A stretch of DNA of 64,000 bases from Paragordius varius (taxonomy: Eukaryota; Nematomorpha): contig OZ176058.1 of the NCBI GenBank assembly GCA_964247055.1, forward strand, positions 3,410,001 through 3,474,000, given 5' to 3'. The notes below the pieces were generated by a model, which was not told the origin of the DNA, ran no database searches, and saw only the letters and a program-made list of their open reading frames with translations. Both the position numbers and the translations under genes were made by a program. Below are positions 50,876 through 63,867 of this stretch, piece after piece (the first letter of the stretch is position 1; every line of letters begins with the position of its first letter).

Positions 50876-50940
50876 GACGAGAGGAAATCTAAACTGCCAC
50901 AATTAATATTTTGCGTTTTTTTTATCACTCAAAAACAAAA

Positions 50941-53133
50941 ATGTATGTTAATTTGGGTTTTTTAACCTACGCTATCCTATTCAGTCTGTTTGCCATTTTT
51001 ACTGTTAAATGTGAAATCAAAGAATCTGATAAACCTGCGGCAGTCGAAGCCTGTGTCAAACATTATTCAACGTAAGTCCTCACAACAAGTCAATAGTTAG
51101 AGTTTTTTGAAATAAAATATAAAAATTTAAGACTAATTATTATTTTTGTGATTAAAAGACAACCCCACCATACTTTTTAATATTTAAATTTTTACTTACA
51201 GAGTCATGTATCCTTTATTTTTTCAAAAATCTAATTTTTTTCCCCCTTAAATGGGTATAAATATTTGGTAAATGATGGAAAAACAAGAGTTCTATGGTAT
51301 TTCTTATACTTTCCGATGAAAATGATATTGTTAATGCTCTTGTTTTTTCCATTCTTTGCCAATATTTATACCCATTTGATGAAAAAAATAAATTATTGAT
51401 AAAATAAAGGATACATGATTGTATATACATGGAAAGTTGACGGACAAAACATAAATATATAAAGGCAAATATTTTTATCTAATAGACAATCATACTTTTT
51501 TACAGATAGCATTTACAGTAATTCACACTCGAACAATTCAAATTCCTAAAATAAGTTATGTCTTTTTAACGCATTATTTTGAAATATTTTAAAAAAAAGA
51601 AATTTGTTTAAATAATGCTGAAAAAATAATAAACTATGTAGTAAAAATATATTTCTAAAATTAATAATGATCCCGAAAACACATAATTTATTTTTAGGGG
51701 GAATTTGAATTGTTCAAGGGCCAATTTGAATTGTAAATGGTATATAAAGTTTTCCATTTATAATTTTACAAATATAAACTCTATTTCATACTTTATAAAT
51801 AAAAACAATTATTTATAATATTTCAGCAATCTGAGGTTGAAAAAGTTTAATCTTTTAAAAAAAATATATGTCTTTATATTTTTACGCCTTATCCGTATTT
51901 AATATTAATTTTATTGTAAATTAGTGGTACTCACTAAAATTTTTAAAGGGCGGAAAAATTATATTTTCTTGTCTCAAGAGCTGTGGACAATATAATATGG
52001 CGATAAAATTTTATAGTTGTTTAATAACACATTTGTAGATGTTTATACTCAATAATAAATATCCATAAATTTCCATAAAAAAGACCCTATACGACCAATG
52101 GGCGGTAGTTTAAGTAACACTAATTATTTTAATTTTATACGTTATATAAAGTCGCCTGAGCGAGAGATAATTGCATATAATTAATCCTTGACATAAACGG
52201 AAGAATTAAAAATGTTTAGTATTATTTATATCAAATTTTTATTACGTATTTTTATTTATATGTATGTAGATTTGGATTCGGTAAACCTAAAATGTGCGCT
52301 AAGAATGCTGCCCGGTCAGCTTCCGAAAAAAAATTTAAAAATATTAATCTAAACAAGCAATGGACTTGTTTGAAAGATCCCCTTGGTTTAAAGAAAAAAA
52401 TGTGCATGTGTGGAAAGTATATAATTTGTTCATATTTTTTATACATACAGTTAATAAAAAACTATTAAAAAAATAAATATAAAATTTACAAGCTAGTGTC
52501 GTCTATATTTTTAAACTTTATAAATTTCTCTAGCAAAAAATAAAATGTTAAATGATTGATTAATTGAGGATTATGTTTCATGGTCCCCATAATTATAAAC
52601 TATAAGTGAAATATTAAAATTACTTGCTACCTATAAACTTTTAAAAATTTTTTTTTGGGAACCTAAGGTAAAAATTGTAACCATAACATAATCCTTAAAT
52701 AGTAAAAGACTGTCGCATTCGTTAAAAAATATCATGGATTTTACATTAAAAGCAACTCTTTTATATATTTTTTTGAATTAATAATTTTTTTGAATTATTT
52801 AAGGCTATGTTAATTTAATGATTTAACTAATAATAAAGTTTAAGTAAATGATTTAATTTTGTTATGTTGCTTAAACAAATGTAAAAATCTTCCAATTAAA
52901 AGAAAAATAAAACTGTGCTTTTAAAAGAAACGTATATTTAGCCGATATATACTAGGCATAGATGATGAATTTTCTGTCTGTTTAACGGTTTAATTTATAG
53001 GCAAACAAATATTCTTATTTTAACATCTTTAATTAATTTAAGTAAATTAATTAATAATTTATACTTTTAATAATTACTATTTAGGAGTTCGAACCCGCGT
53101 GAAGCTGATTTTATAGAAGTGCACGAATGTTAA
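50941..53133 (+). CDS. Secreted cysteine-rich peptide, copy B
   Basis: Exons 50941-51071, 52270-52416 and 53085-53133 join in phase (327 nt, 108 residues). The signal peptide and all six mature cysteines are kept. The segment between cysteines 2 and 3 differs most: SASERQFKKVGGLNKQ in copy A becomes SASEKKFKNINLNKQ here, one residue shorter. The flanking cysteine regions are identical. This concentration of change in one loop is common in defence and venom peptides. The TATA box and 3' AATAAA run are also kept, so both copies look functional. Confidence 0.72.
51206..51416. mobile_element. Inverted-repeat element in intron 1 (copy B)
   Basis: Equivalent of 32745-32952 with the same arms. Confidence 0.7.
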
Positions 53134-54459
53134 TTCTGAAAAGCACTGCAAGAACTCATAAGCCATTATTATAGTTTTTTCATCATCAATCAAGTTTCTT
53201 ATTCATATTTAGTTAATCAAAATTATATAAATTATTTAAATAAATAAATTTATAGTAAAAATCAAATTCATATGCACAAAACATAAAAAACAATAATTTT
53301 TTTATAACATAATTTATAAATTTTATCATCATTGTTGCAATTATGATTCAACTTTGATGAATCTATTGAGTAAACTTTCTATTACTACAAGTAATCTATG
53401 TCAAACTTTAATAATAAAACTACAAATAAAAATATTTAACACTTCGATTCAAATTGGGGTATATTAATACTGCGACTTGATTTAAATCCATATTTTCAAA
53501 AAACTACTGAGGGAAACGGCCCCAATTTAAATTTATGCTTTCATCCTAATAAAATTATACAAATAAGCTAAAATATTACATTAAAATTTTAGTTTTGAAA
53601 AACAAGATTTATGTCAGACTACTTGACGCCATTATTATTATACAAATATTTGCAAAATATCGTGTTCATTTAATTTTTAAACTTAAAATAAAAGCTAATT
53701 TTTTATTTAAATTACATCTAACGTTGATAATAATAAAAAAGTGGTTTATTTTGTATTACTTTTCAATTTAGCCAATGCACACATGTTACGTTGACTAAAT
53801 TTTACCTTTAGGTTTCGCCCAGGGCTTGAAACCTGTTCAAAAAAAGTGGAAAAATGGATTAAATATAAAGAATATCCTACTAGAATTTTTCCCAGAAAAA
53901 AGACTGAACTTGATTAAAAACGAGTATTTACTTACTTGCGCATAGGATGGGGTAAGTCGGTCAAAGTATTATTGTATTAGTCCACTAGTAAAAGGTATAA
54001 AAAAACAGGCATACAAGTAAATTATGTAACGGAATAACAAAGAGTAAACGACACAAATATTTTTTGAAGACAACAAACATATTTTATTAATTCATATAAT
54101 TCAACTTTAAGAGCGCTACTAAGGAATTATTTTTTTATATTACAACCACATAATATGAAGTGTGGGATATTTATGATGGATTAATAAAGAGGTTCTGTTG
54201 TTTGTTATGCGTTAAATGTTTAGGATAAAACTTCTTAGTTAAAGATGTTTAGTATGAAATCTAACTGTAGATAGACTTAAATGAGGTTAATATACTTGTC
54301 ATTGAGAATTTAAAGATAAAAAATTCATTTTTAATTTGACCATAAAATCGTCAAGGCAAAATTTAAAGGGTAAGCATGCCTTTCCCTTTATATATAAATA
54401 TAGGAATAAAAATAGGATTATATAGGAAAAAAAAGTAAAAACGGATATAATTTCATGGT

Positions 54460-55400
54460 TTCGAAATTAACTTGGCATAAACCAAAGGCATATCAAATGA
54501 CGCCACATGCTGACAATCAAAATGGGCTAACACTGTATAGAAACATTAGACAACTATATATATATATTTAGGAGTCAAAATTAATAATCCTAAAACTAAA
54601 CAAAGATTAGTCATATCCAGAGCTAAAATGAAATCAAATCGCAAGATATGGTCTTCACGAAAAATACCAAAACTACCCCCAAAAAAATTTAATACAATAA
54701 TATTCCCAATCGCAACCTATGGCTTTAAAAGCTGGGTATGCAAAAATTCTGACCAAAAAATTATACAAGCTTTTAGGCAAACTTGTTGGAGAATGCTACT
54801 TGGTAAAAAAATGAACAGACAAACTCACTAATAAATGAATCAACTCTAAGATTATTACATTACTTCAAATGGTAACAAAATCCGCGAACAAATTGGAGAA
54901 AACAATTATGCTTGTAGAAGGTAAACGTAAAAGACTCAGAAAAAGTGGTCAAAATTTTAACAGATGACACCCACCTTACAATCTCCAATCTGATCAATTT
55001 ATCCTCAGTCAGATCAGCCTACAGAAAATTTGTCCATGAAATCCTGCAAAATGTCTAATATTAACTACGTTGTGTCATTCATTCGCTCATTCAATACAAC
55101 CAAAATATTAACAATCATAAATCAAACAATTTATTATAAATTGCCAAATCTAAAGTGAAAAAAATATATTGTAGCATAATAAATGAAACATTATAAACAT
55201 TAGAAATGTATAAGTACAAAGGTATGAGTGTTAAATTAAGTATGGCATCTAAAAAATCTTTATTTAACTTTAAAAGAATTATTGCACCAAGCGATTCGCT
55301 CTGCTTCTCACGTTTGAAAGTATAAAAATTACTTTTCGAATATACCATTATATTGGCTGATTCAAATTCCAAAATTGCATCTCAAATAAAAACGAAATTA
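54460..55400 (+). mobile_element. Non-LTR (LINE) reverse transcriptase 3' fragment, copy B
   Basis: Equivalent of 36140-37165 and better preserved: the frame at 54628-54831 reads KSNRKIWSSRKIPKLPPKKF, then the IFPIATYGFKSWVCKNSDQK block, QAFRQTCWRMLLG and so on. It resembles LINE thumb and C-terminal sequence. Later frame breaks make it inactive. The tail ends near 55400, where similarity with copy A stops. Confidence 0.72.
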
Positions 55401-57573
55401 TTATTTGTAAGAATTTTTTGACGGAGATAATTTTCAAAATCATCCACTGTATCATGATTTTTCACAATGATAGTGTCTCATTTAGTTTTTCTTTTATCCA
55501 ACATAAATAAATGTGGGGGAAGGATGTTTTTCCCTCAAAATCCTCATTTTTAATCCTTGAAAGTATATACACATCTGCGTAAGCCACAGAATTCTTCTGG
55601 TTTTCCTGATCACACAGACTGTACGAAAGAAGACCAGTTCTATCAACAACATCGCAGGCTCGCCATTCAGGACTTTGTTCGTTTTTCACCATTATGCGTT
55701 GGTATATTAAAACGCACGACGTGGACGGGGTGCGTCTAAGACTGTTGTTTTTGTGTTAATCCAGGTCGGGGGTGTTTGGGAGACTCGTTTAAAGAGTAGT
55801 TGGAAGGGGGTTTCCTTTGTGGTAGCGTGAATGGAATTACGGTAAGACCATAAAGTAGTATTAAAAGCTTCCTCCGGTGTATTAATATAATTTTTGATTT
55901 TCCTATACTTGCCCTTTAGGGTCCCTACTAACCTTTCTACCATTCCATTACTTTTAGGATGATAGAGGGTTACCCTCACGTGCTTAATTCCCAAGTTTGT
56001 CAGGGTTGATGTAAAGTACAAATTATTGAAATAAGAAGCGTTATCACTTTCTACCGTCTTCGGAAACCCAAACCTGGCAAAGGTTTCCTCGAGTTTGTGA
56101 AATATATTTACCGAATTAACCCGTTTTAACATAAACCCTTCCGACCATTTTGATGAGCTATCAATCAACAAAAACCAAAAATACCCGTCAACTGGTCCCG
56201 CTATATCGATGTGCAAACGCTCCCATATCGCAGCATTTGGATCCCATTGCTAAGTGGTTTTTTTACTAGGCTTGGCTTGTTTCCTTGGCATGAGCTACAT
56301 TGACTGTACCTTCTTACCAATTGTTCTCTAATTTTAGCTAAAAACAGGTAAACCTTGCCATTACTTTCATCGTTTCTACATTATTATGCCCGCTGTGTAA
56401 ATAATTGACCATATTCGCCTGTCTTTCCGGGATGATGATTCGATCGTTCAAACTTAGCAATCCATATTGGTACAAAATTTCTCCTTTACGGTTGGTGAAC
56501 TCAGCCAACTCAACATCACTCCAATCTTGATAATTAATAGCCTTGATTACCTTTGGCAAAATTTTATCCTTAACTGTTTCTCTTCGGATCTCATCTCGAC
56601 TTAAATGAACGTTATGACAATTTCGGAACCTAAGATGTCTCGTTACCATGTAGTCTCTATCAATTGTGTCTACATTATCTTCACCGGGACATCTTGAAAG
56701 TAATTGGCTCTATTTTTCGGACCCGCCTGATAACTAAATTAAAAATCAAAATCATTCAGTCAGTTAACCCATCTTAAAACTTTCGCATTCTGAATTTCTT
56801 TCAAATTTCTATCCCTATTTATCAAGCTAACCAGTGGTAAGTGGTCTGTCAAAATTTCAAACTTTCTACCATAAACGAAGTTATGAAACTTTTCTAATGC
56901 AAAAACAATAGCCTTTAATTCCTTTTCTATCGTGTAGTAGTTCAATTCTGCAGTGCTACCTTTTCTTGAACCATAGGCAATGGGTTTCCTTTCACCATTT
57001 ACAACATGAGATAAAATATCAAACCTATATCTGAGGCATCGGTTTCAATTACTAACTTTGTATCCGGATTGTATGGTGTTAAAAATATTATTTGTTCACT
57101 TAAAATTTCCTTTGCTGCTTTCCAACTTTTCACGTGTTTTTCCGACGAGTTCCATCTGACGTTCTTACTCGTTAAACTATGTACACTTACAATCAATTGA
57201 AGCTTGGGTATAAATCTTTCATGGAACGTTAAAAATCATAAAAAACTTCTTAAAGATTTTTATCCACAGGTTTTTTAAAATCATTGATTGCTTTTATTTT
57301 ATTCTTGCATGACTTATACCTTTATTACTTATTTCAAATCCCAGATCACTTATCGAAGGTTCACCAGTTTTTATTTTATCTTTTCTTAATCTAAAACCTG
57401 CTAATTCTACCCGATTTAAAACATTATTAAGATTTATTAAATGTTCCTGTTCAGATTTGCCAGTTACTAAAACATCATCTAAATATAAGTTGAGTGGGTG
57501 ACGACGAAGTGTTGTTAAATAAGATTCGTGTGTTAACGTCGTGTGAATAATGAAAGAAAATAAAAATAAATTT

Positions 57574-57610
57574 ATTATAGACTCAAATTTTCGCCCAATG
57601 GCATCATCAG
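57574..57610 (-). ncRNA. Hammerhead-like core in the left foldback arm
   Basis: Reverse complement of 58153-58183 within the left arm, with the same core bases and the same weakness in stems I and III. Confidence 0.4.
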
Positions 57611-58152
57611 GAGTTGTTAAAAGAAAAAACTTAAAATAAAGTATAACCAAGAAAAAAATATAAAATGAAATTAAATGTGAGACAAATCAATGCTTATAAA
57701 TTGATATAATAGACAAAGGAAAGTAACATAAAAGAAAACCGTTATAATCTTGAGCGCATGTGCAATATATTTTTTATAAGAACATAAATATATCTACATT
57801 AGACAAAACAAACAAATTATAAAAAATAAAAAATTTAAGTAATATCAATGCTGTCACAAACCAAAATTTTTATAAAAAACCATAATATTTTTATTCCAAA
57901 AACTTTATACAGCATTGATATTACTTAAATTTTTTATTTTTTATAATTTGTTTGTTTTGTCTAATGTAGATATATTTATGTTCTTATAAAAAATATATTG
58001 CACATGCGCTCAAGATTATAACGGTTTTCTTTTATGTTACTTTCCTTTGTCTATTATATCAATTTATAAGCATTGATTTGTCTCACATTTAATTTCATTT
58101 TATATTTTTTTCTTGGTTATACTTTATTTTAAGTTTTTTCTTTTAACAACTC

Positions 58153-58183
58153 CTGATGATGCCATTGGGCGAAAATTTGAGTC
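58153..58183 (+). ncRNA. Hammerhead-like core in the right foldback arm
   Basis: CTGATGA (58153-58159), stem II GCC/GGC (58161-58170), GAAA (58171-58174) and GTC (58181-58183) stand in hammerhead order. Stem I pairing is not evident and stem III is weak (GAAAATTTGAGTC), so this may be a decayed or chance match. The mirrored core is at 57574-57610 on the minus strand. Confidence 0.4.
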
Positions 58184-61030
58184 TATAATAAATTTATTTT
58201 TATTTTCTTTCATTATTCATACGACGTTAACACACGAATCATCTAAATATGCACAAGTGCCGGGGCAACCTTTTATAACATGGTCCATGACCCGTTGGAA
58301 TATTATTGGTGCTGTTGACAGTCCGAAAGACATCAGCGGTAAAATTCCTTGTGAGTTGCAATTGTTAGAAGGTGTTGTTCTTTAGTTATGGGTATTTGTA
58401 GATAGGCATATTTCAGATCAATCTTACTGAAAACTTCTTCGCCAATCTTACTTACTAAATCATCAAACGTTGGAATGATATGAGAATCCTCAGTCAGCCA
58501 CTTGTTGATCGTAACTCTATCGCTACAAATTCTTACCTCTCCATTCGCTTTGAGCACATTGACGGTGGGCGTGGCCGATGTCAGAGGTGTAAGGTTGGGA
58601 TCTATTGGCTCCAAAATGTCTAACTTTTGTAATCTTAGCAATTCGTTTTCAACTCTCGCTCTTAGGGGAAACGGTACTCGGCGACAAAACCAAACTTTGG
58701 GGGAGGCATTGGGTGCTATATGAATTGTAACTGGCTCAATAGCCTAATTCCTTTTTAAATAGATTAGGAAAACTTTCAATAATTTTATCAAGTTTAAGAA
58801 AATTAATTCTTACCTTAGGAATGTCGATGTTGAATCTTGTGATCTAATCTAAGCCACAAATGAGCGGTGCCTTTTGACATTTTTTCTTTCAATCCACAAC
58901 ATTCTGCGTCCCCCAAGTTTTGCCCATTGATTTTCACTGTGACTGTTGTTACGCCCAGGAAAATATATTTTCGTACGACTATGGATTTGTGATTGACCAA
59001 CAGTTTGAAGTCTTGGATCTATAGGCGGTTTATGGTCTAATGATTGTTGCATTTTTTCATTGGGATATCGTTCTTGGAAAAATTGATCAGATTTTTGGCT
59101 CTTTTGATTAGATCGTCGCCCCTGTTTTTGACTGGCTGATGTGTCTTTATATCTTTTAAAAGAAGAACCTTTTGTATTATGAATCGGCGTAGAGAATAGT
59201 ATTGAGAGTTTGGGTGTACATATAAAGGACAAAACACATTAAAACGATAAGTATTATTGAATGACATAGGAAACGTTACAGAAAATATAATTACAGTCAT
59301 GTATTTGATTAATTGCCTAATATTCGTGGAAAATTGTGTTTGTTTAATCTTTTTAGATAGTTTTACTTAAACTCCCCATATTCCATAACTTATATATTTC
59401 ATATGTTAAAAAGTTGTCATAACAATATAAAAATAATTATGACAATAACGCGTACGAAACAGAAAATCCGCTTTAACACAAAAGACACAAAACATTTATC
59501 CATAAAAATCATTATTTTCTAAATGAGTTATGAAAAAAATTATCTTAAACTATTAAACTTATGATGAATATAATTCAATTTAGGATATATATAAAGCTAC
59601 CAATACTTGATAATCAGTAGTAATTTTAAAAAAGGTAAAGAAGGAATACAAAGGAGATTCAGTAAGAATCCGGGAATGGTTTATTGATACAAATAATTTT
59701 AAAAAAAATATTTGAAAAGAGATTTTAATAAAAATAATTTTGTTAAAAAATTATAATAAAATACATGTACCGAAATATTTTTCATATAACACAGTTTAAA
59801 AATATTTATCTTACCAATATATTTTGGAATATATATAATATAAACGCTTGATTACTTACCGTGTTTTATAGTATATTGTTGGGTAGATTCTTTACCAATA
59901 TCTTTCTGCATCAATTCACATGCAATAGAGGGGATACTTTGCGTTGATCTCAAGGGATAATTGAATGTATTTGTTGTTTTAACCAGTTTACGGGTTGATT
60001 AAAAGTTTCATTGTACATATTATAAGATATTGGCCGTTCATCTGACAAAAAATTCTCACTCAAAGTACTATAATGCGTCTAATAATCCGAAAATAAAATT
60101 TTTCTGGTTGTTCGTCAATATAATATATCTTTGGTTACATTGTGCCATGCTGTTCACTTCCAAATTAAAGCCAAATACTAAACCTAAATTTTGTCCTTGT
60201 TCCTGCATACTATATCCATTTTAAATTAATTTTAAACCTCGTCTCAAACATTTATCTGACATAAATGAATATGTGAGTTTCATGTGCAAATTTATTTTTG
60301 CTTTTCACCCCAAATATGTTATTAATTTTTTTAAATTATATTCCCATAAGTAAAAATAAATAATAATTACATATAAGTTTTCCATGTTTTTATTATACAA
60401 TAAAACGCAAACGCGTCTTTTCTACAATTTACACAATTTTCAAATATTTTTGTAATTTCATATTGCGCCCAAATATTATATTAAGTTTTCTTGATATAGT
60501 AGGTTATCTACGACTCCTTAAACATTTGCAACATACTAAAAATAATAATTGTTATAAAAACTTATAGGTTACCGGATTTATATGACATTAATATTTACTT
60601 CGAAATTTTATATCATAGTAAATGCAATAAATTTTAAAACATGGTTATAACTTTGGTAAAAAAATAGTTGTTTGGCACAAAGATTTTGCTTTCTGTAATC
60701 TGAAGCATAATTAAAAAATTTGTAATTTTTATTCAATTGAGGTTATAAAAAATTTAACTATAAGAAATTAATAATTTAAACAAGGATATTTATTTTCGGA
60801 AAAGTTTGCGATACTATATAGCAATTCTAAACTTATAAAACTTACATTAAACCTTATAAAACTAATTTCTTTAAAGACTTTTTGTTTCCTAACTGTCTAA
60901 TGTTCCTGTCGTAGTTTAGAAAAGTTTAAAAATACAGGTGTTTTCCTATATTGTCTGAAGACATGGTAAATATAAATTTTAATAAACATTTTTTTATGAA
61001 AATATTATTGCTTTAATATATTTGAATAAA

Positions 61031-61143
61031 ATGCGTGGGTCTCGGCCTGCTTCGCAGCCCGAGGAAGTCCTGCGGACTTCTTTAAGCAAATGAACAACTC
61101 CAATCCCTCACCCTTACCCTAGCCCACAAACTCGAAACCCTTA
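61031..61143 (+). repeat. GC-richer hairpin repeat
   Basis: Two consecutive hairpins: CTCGG-C-CTGC-TTC-GCAG-C-CCGAG and GAAGTCC-TGC-GGACTTC, followed by a C-rich stretch (caatccctcacccttaccct) and CTCGAAACCC. It has no protein-coding sense. Copies at 61993-62106 and 39481-39595. Confidence 0.75.
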
Positions 61144-61992
61144 AAGCACTTTGCCCGTGTTCAAAATATTAAAATTTTGTTTAACCTTTTTTTATATAAC
61201 GTATATATTGGGTAAATTCTATACATATACTATAGTTAAAATAAATTTAAAATATATTACCGAGAAATAACTTTAAAGTTTGAGCTAACACATATTTATA
61301 CATAACTTATATTTAAAAAAATAATCTTATTGTTGTCAAAATAGCTATGCCTTTAAAATTTTTAGGATTTCACATAAATTCTTTTTAAACTGGAAATTAA
61401 CATTGAAAATAATTTATTATGAATTTTAGCCTCGATTGGATTCATAACTTAAAGTATTACGCTAGTTTGTCATTCAGAATTCATATTTCTCCCTCAAAAC
61501 ATTTTTAAAATGCTATATATTTATATAATTGTACATAAATAATTTAGTATATTTATAAACGAATTTCTACTTTTAAACCATAAGTGGTCTGGTTTGGAAC
61601 AAACATCCTTATTTCAAAAATAAATTTTTTAATTAAATTAAAATAAATAAGTATCTTTATATAGTAATATTTTTAGATTTGAGAATTAATCAAATTAAAT
61701 AAAACAGGTAAAATTAATATTGAAATAGCAGGAGAGATGTTTTTATCCATCGCTCTTTTTGACTGAAATTAACACAGATCTCTACTTAGTCAAATAATAA
61801 TTTAAACCCTTTTCCTAACTACTATCAAACATATTTTGAGTTGAGTTAAAAATTTTTCGAAAAATATGTCAAATCTAACATAAAAATACCATTAACGTAT
61901 AGTTTAGTAATAAACTACCAACATTTTTTTCATAAATATAGATAAAAAAACTTAAAATTTGATTATTACAAAACCAATATATTTGAACAGGA

Positions 61993-62106
61993 AATGCGTG
62001 GGTCTCGGCCTGCTTCGCAGCCTGAGGAAGTCCTGCGGACTTCTTTAAGAAAATGAACCAACTCCAATCCTTCACTCTAACCCTAGCCCACAAACTCGAA
62101 AACCCT
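61993..62106 (+). repeat. GC-richer hairpin repeat, second copy
   Basis: About 90 percent like 61031-61143. The outer stem has one change (CCGAG to CTGAG) that keeps pairing through a G-U wobble. The GAAGTCC/GGACTTC hairpin is perfect. The flanking atatatttgaa is shared, so the repeat unit may be longer than the GC-rich part. Confidence 0.75.
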
Positions 62107-63867
62107 ATATAATTATATCTGTGTATATTTACATAATTGACAACCATATAATCCCAAATATTTTAGTTCGGTTTTACAATTTTAGAGTATAAAGATGAAT
62201 GCTTATTGTTGAAAAAGTCTTCCAGATAAAAATATTAATTACCTTGTTTCAAAAACGATAGGAACTAATATTAATTCATGCTTGTTAATCATAAAACCAT
62301 TCAATATTATCGCATTTTGCCCAACTCCTTTATTAAAAAAGTTGGATGGAATTAGTTTAAATTTAGTTTAGGTTTCATTAATTAATAATTGATAAATTTT
62401 CAGAAATAACTGATTATTAAGTTACTTATTTCCATATAGTATAAAAACATTTTTAACTCTTAAAGTATATGTCATAATATTTGATTAATTTTAATGATTT
62501 ATTCATGAAAATAAAAGTCAACGTTTGGAATTAATCTTTTTAACAAGTAGTTAATGATTAATGGAAACAAGAATCGATATTATATTAAATAAAAGTTAAA
62601 TTAAATCTTAATATTTATAACTTATTTTGAGGAAAATTTAAACCTAGATCGCTTGAAATCTTAATAGACCGATATTGAAATAAACTAATTTCCTTATATA
62701 TATTAAACCAAATGTTTAATTAATCTAGAATTAGTTCTAGAGGTAATAATTTTTTTAAATAATTAATAATTTGTTTGTTTTAGATATGCTAATAATCAGC
62801 CCATATTTGAAACATATTGCCAATTAAATTTAAAGTTTTAAAAATAAAATTGCAGATATAGAAATATAATAATAATTAGCTACAATTTAATTAGAATTAA
62901 TTATGTTCTAAATTATTTTTGAGATGTTTAGAATATCAAACTTATTACGTAATAATTTATTAATTACAATAATTTAAAATATTTTTTAGATTAATAAAAT
63001 TATTATTTAATACCTAATATATATATAATTATTTATGAATTATTTCAGACAATTTAATTAGAAATAATTTTGTATTGTAAATTCATTTTGAATCTAAAAC
63101 TTATTACGTAATAATTTAATAAACTACATATATATATTTGATTTATTAACAATATAGAATTAATTTTATTAATAATATATGTTAAAATTATTTGAGACAA
63201 TCTAATTAAAATTAATTATTTTCTAAATTATTTTTGATATATAATCTATTTCATGTAATAAATATAATATAATCTAAAATATTTCCTAAATATATATATA
63301 ATTAAATTTGTTTAATCCTTAATAAATATTATTTGTAAATTATTTAAATTATTTTAAACTTAAATTTCTTTTTTCACAAATTAATTAATTTATTTACTTG
63401 TTACTTTATTTTGTTTATTCCAATATTCCCTTTATCCTAAATACTAAGACATATGTGTATACTGAATAATATTTTTAGACAACACATAAAAATATTTAAC
63501 ATTGTAATATTGCACATAAAAGGGGGATAAAATAAAATGTATGTGAAACAATGTTGCATAACACATAATAAACAAAAACAAGAAAGGGAAATGTACATAG
63601 GATTTTTCTAGAAGGGGGGAGAAAAGGCATGCAAATGCGCACAACACATTGTTTAAGATGCACGTGTTCTTTCTTTGTTCCCCCCCCCTACACATATATA
63701 AAGACAAAAAATATTTTTAAATTTATTTTTTTAAATTCTTTTTTCCAAATTTACATTTGTTGCATAGAATGTATTCAAGTGCTTTTCCTCTTATGCAATT
63801 CAATGTATTGCCAACATGGATGGATTATTTTATTATTCAAGTAAAATTTAATTCTATTTAATTTTAG

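Larger units (their letters stand above)
39945..55400 (+). repeat. Tandem segmental duplication, copy B
   Basis: Second copy of 22520-37165 in direct orientation. It has about 0.9 kb of extra sequence in one intron (about 43100-44010) and a different stretch at about 53855-54155. It lacks the LINE tail found at 35085 in copy A. Exon 5' neighbours of the filament-like gene (before 23021 in copy A) were not duplicated. Confidence 0.9.
57487..58240. mobile_element. Foldback element inserted in the LTR fossil, with hammerhead-like cores in both arms
   Basis: Two arms of about 346 bases (57523-57868 and 57895-58240) are almost perfect reverse complements around a centre of about 26 bases. The left side has about 36 extra bases (57487-57522). 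The flanking 10-base repeats atctaaatat (57477-57486 and 58241-58250) look like a target duplication. Each arm carries CTGATGA, a GCC/GGC stem and GAAA followed by GTC. The arms are so alike that the insertion, or arm homogenisation, is recent. Confidence 0.75.
55460..59240 (-). mobile_element. Ty3/gypsy-like LTR retroelement, broken fossil
   Basis: On the minus strand the parts come in Ty3/gypsy order: a gag/protease-like region (about 59240-58800), reverse transcriptase (about 58740-57300), RNase H (about 57200-56750), an integrase zinc-binding region and core (about 56650-55700), and a C-terminal tail to about 55460. The integrase-last order supports Ty3/gypsy over Copia. I see no terminal repeats. 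The element is clearly broken: several interruptions of the coding frame (roughly five or more) plus one inserted foldback element. Moderate decay suggests an old but not ancient insertion. Confidence 0.82.
59241..63867. other. AT-rich intergenic region
   Basis: No exon chain is supported. It contains two copies of the GC-richer hairpin repeat (61031-61143 and 61993-62106). The part at 62600-63400 is among the most AT-rich in the window. A C run occurs near 63681-63689. Confidence 0.55.

Noticed and set aside
61031-61143. Considered as a tRNA, HDV-like or twister ribozyme
   Set aside because: The hairpins do not give a cloverleaf or the nested pseudoknot and conserved bases of those ribozymes.
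61875-62147. Minus-strand frame of 90 codons
   Set aside because: The most protein-like part is only the antisense of the hairpin repeat, and no splice sites or homologue are apparent.
63629-63844. Plus-strand frame of 71 codons near the right edge
   Set aside because: It crosses a C run and AT-rich sequence without splice support.
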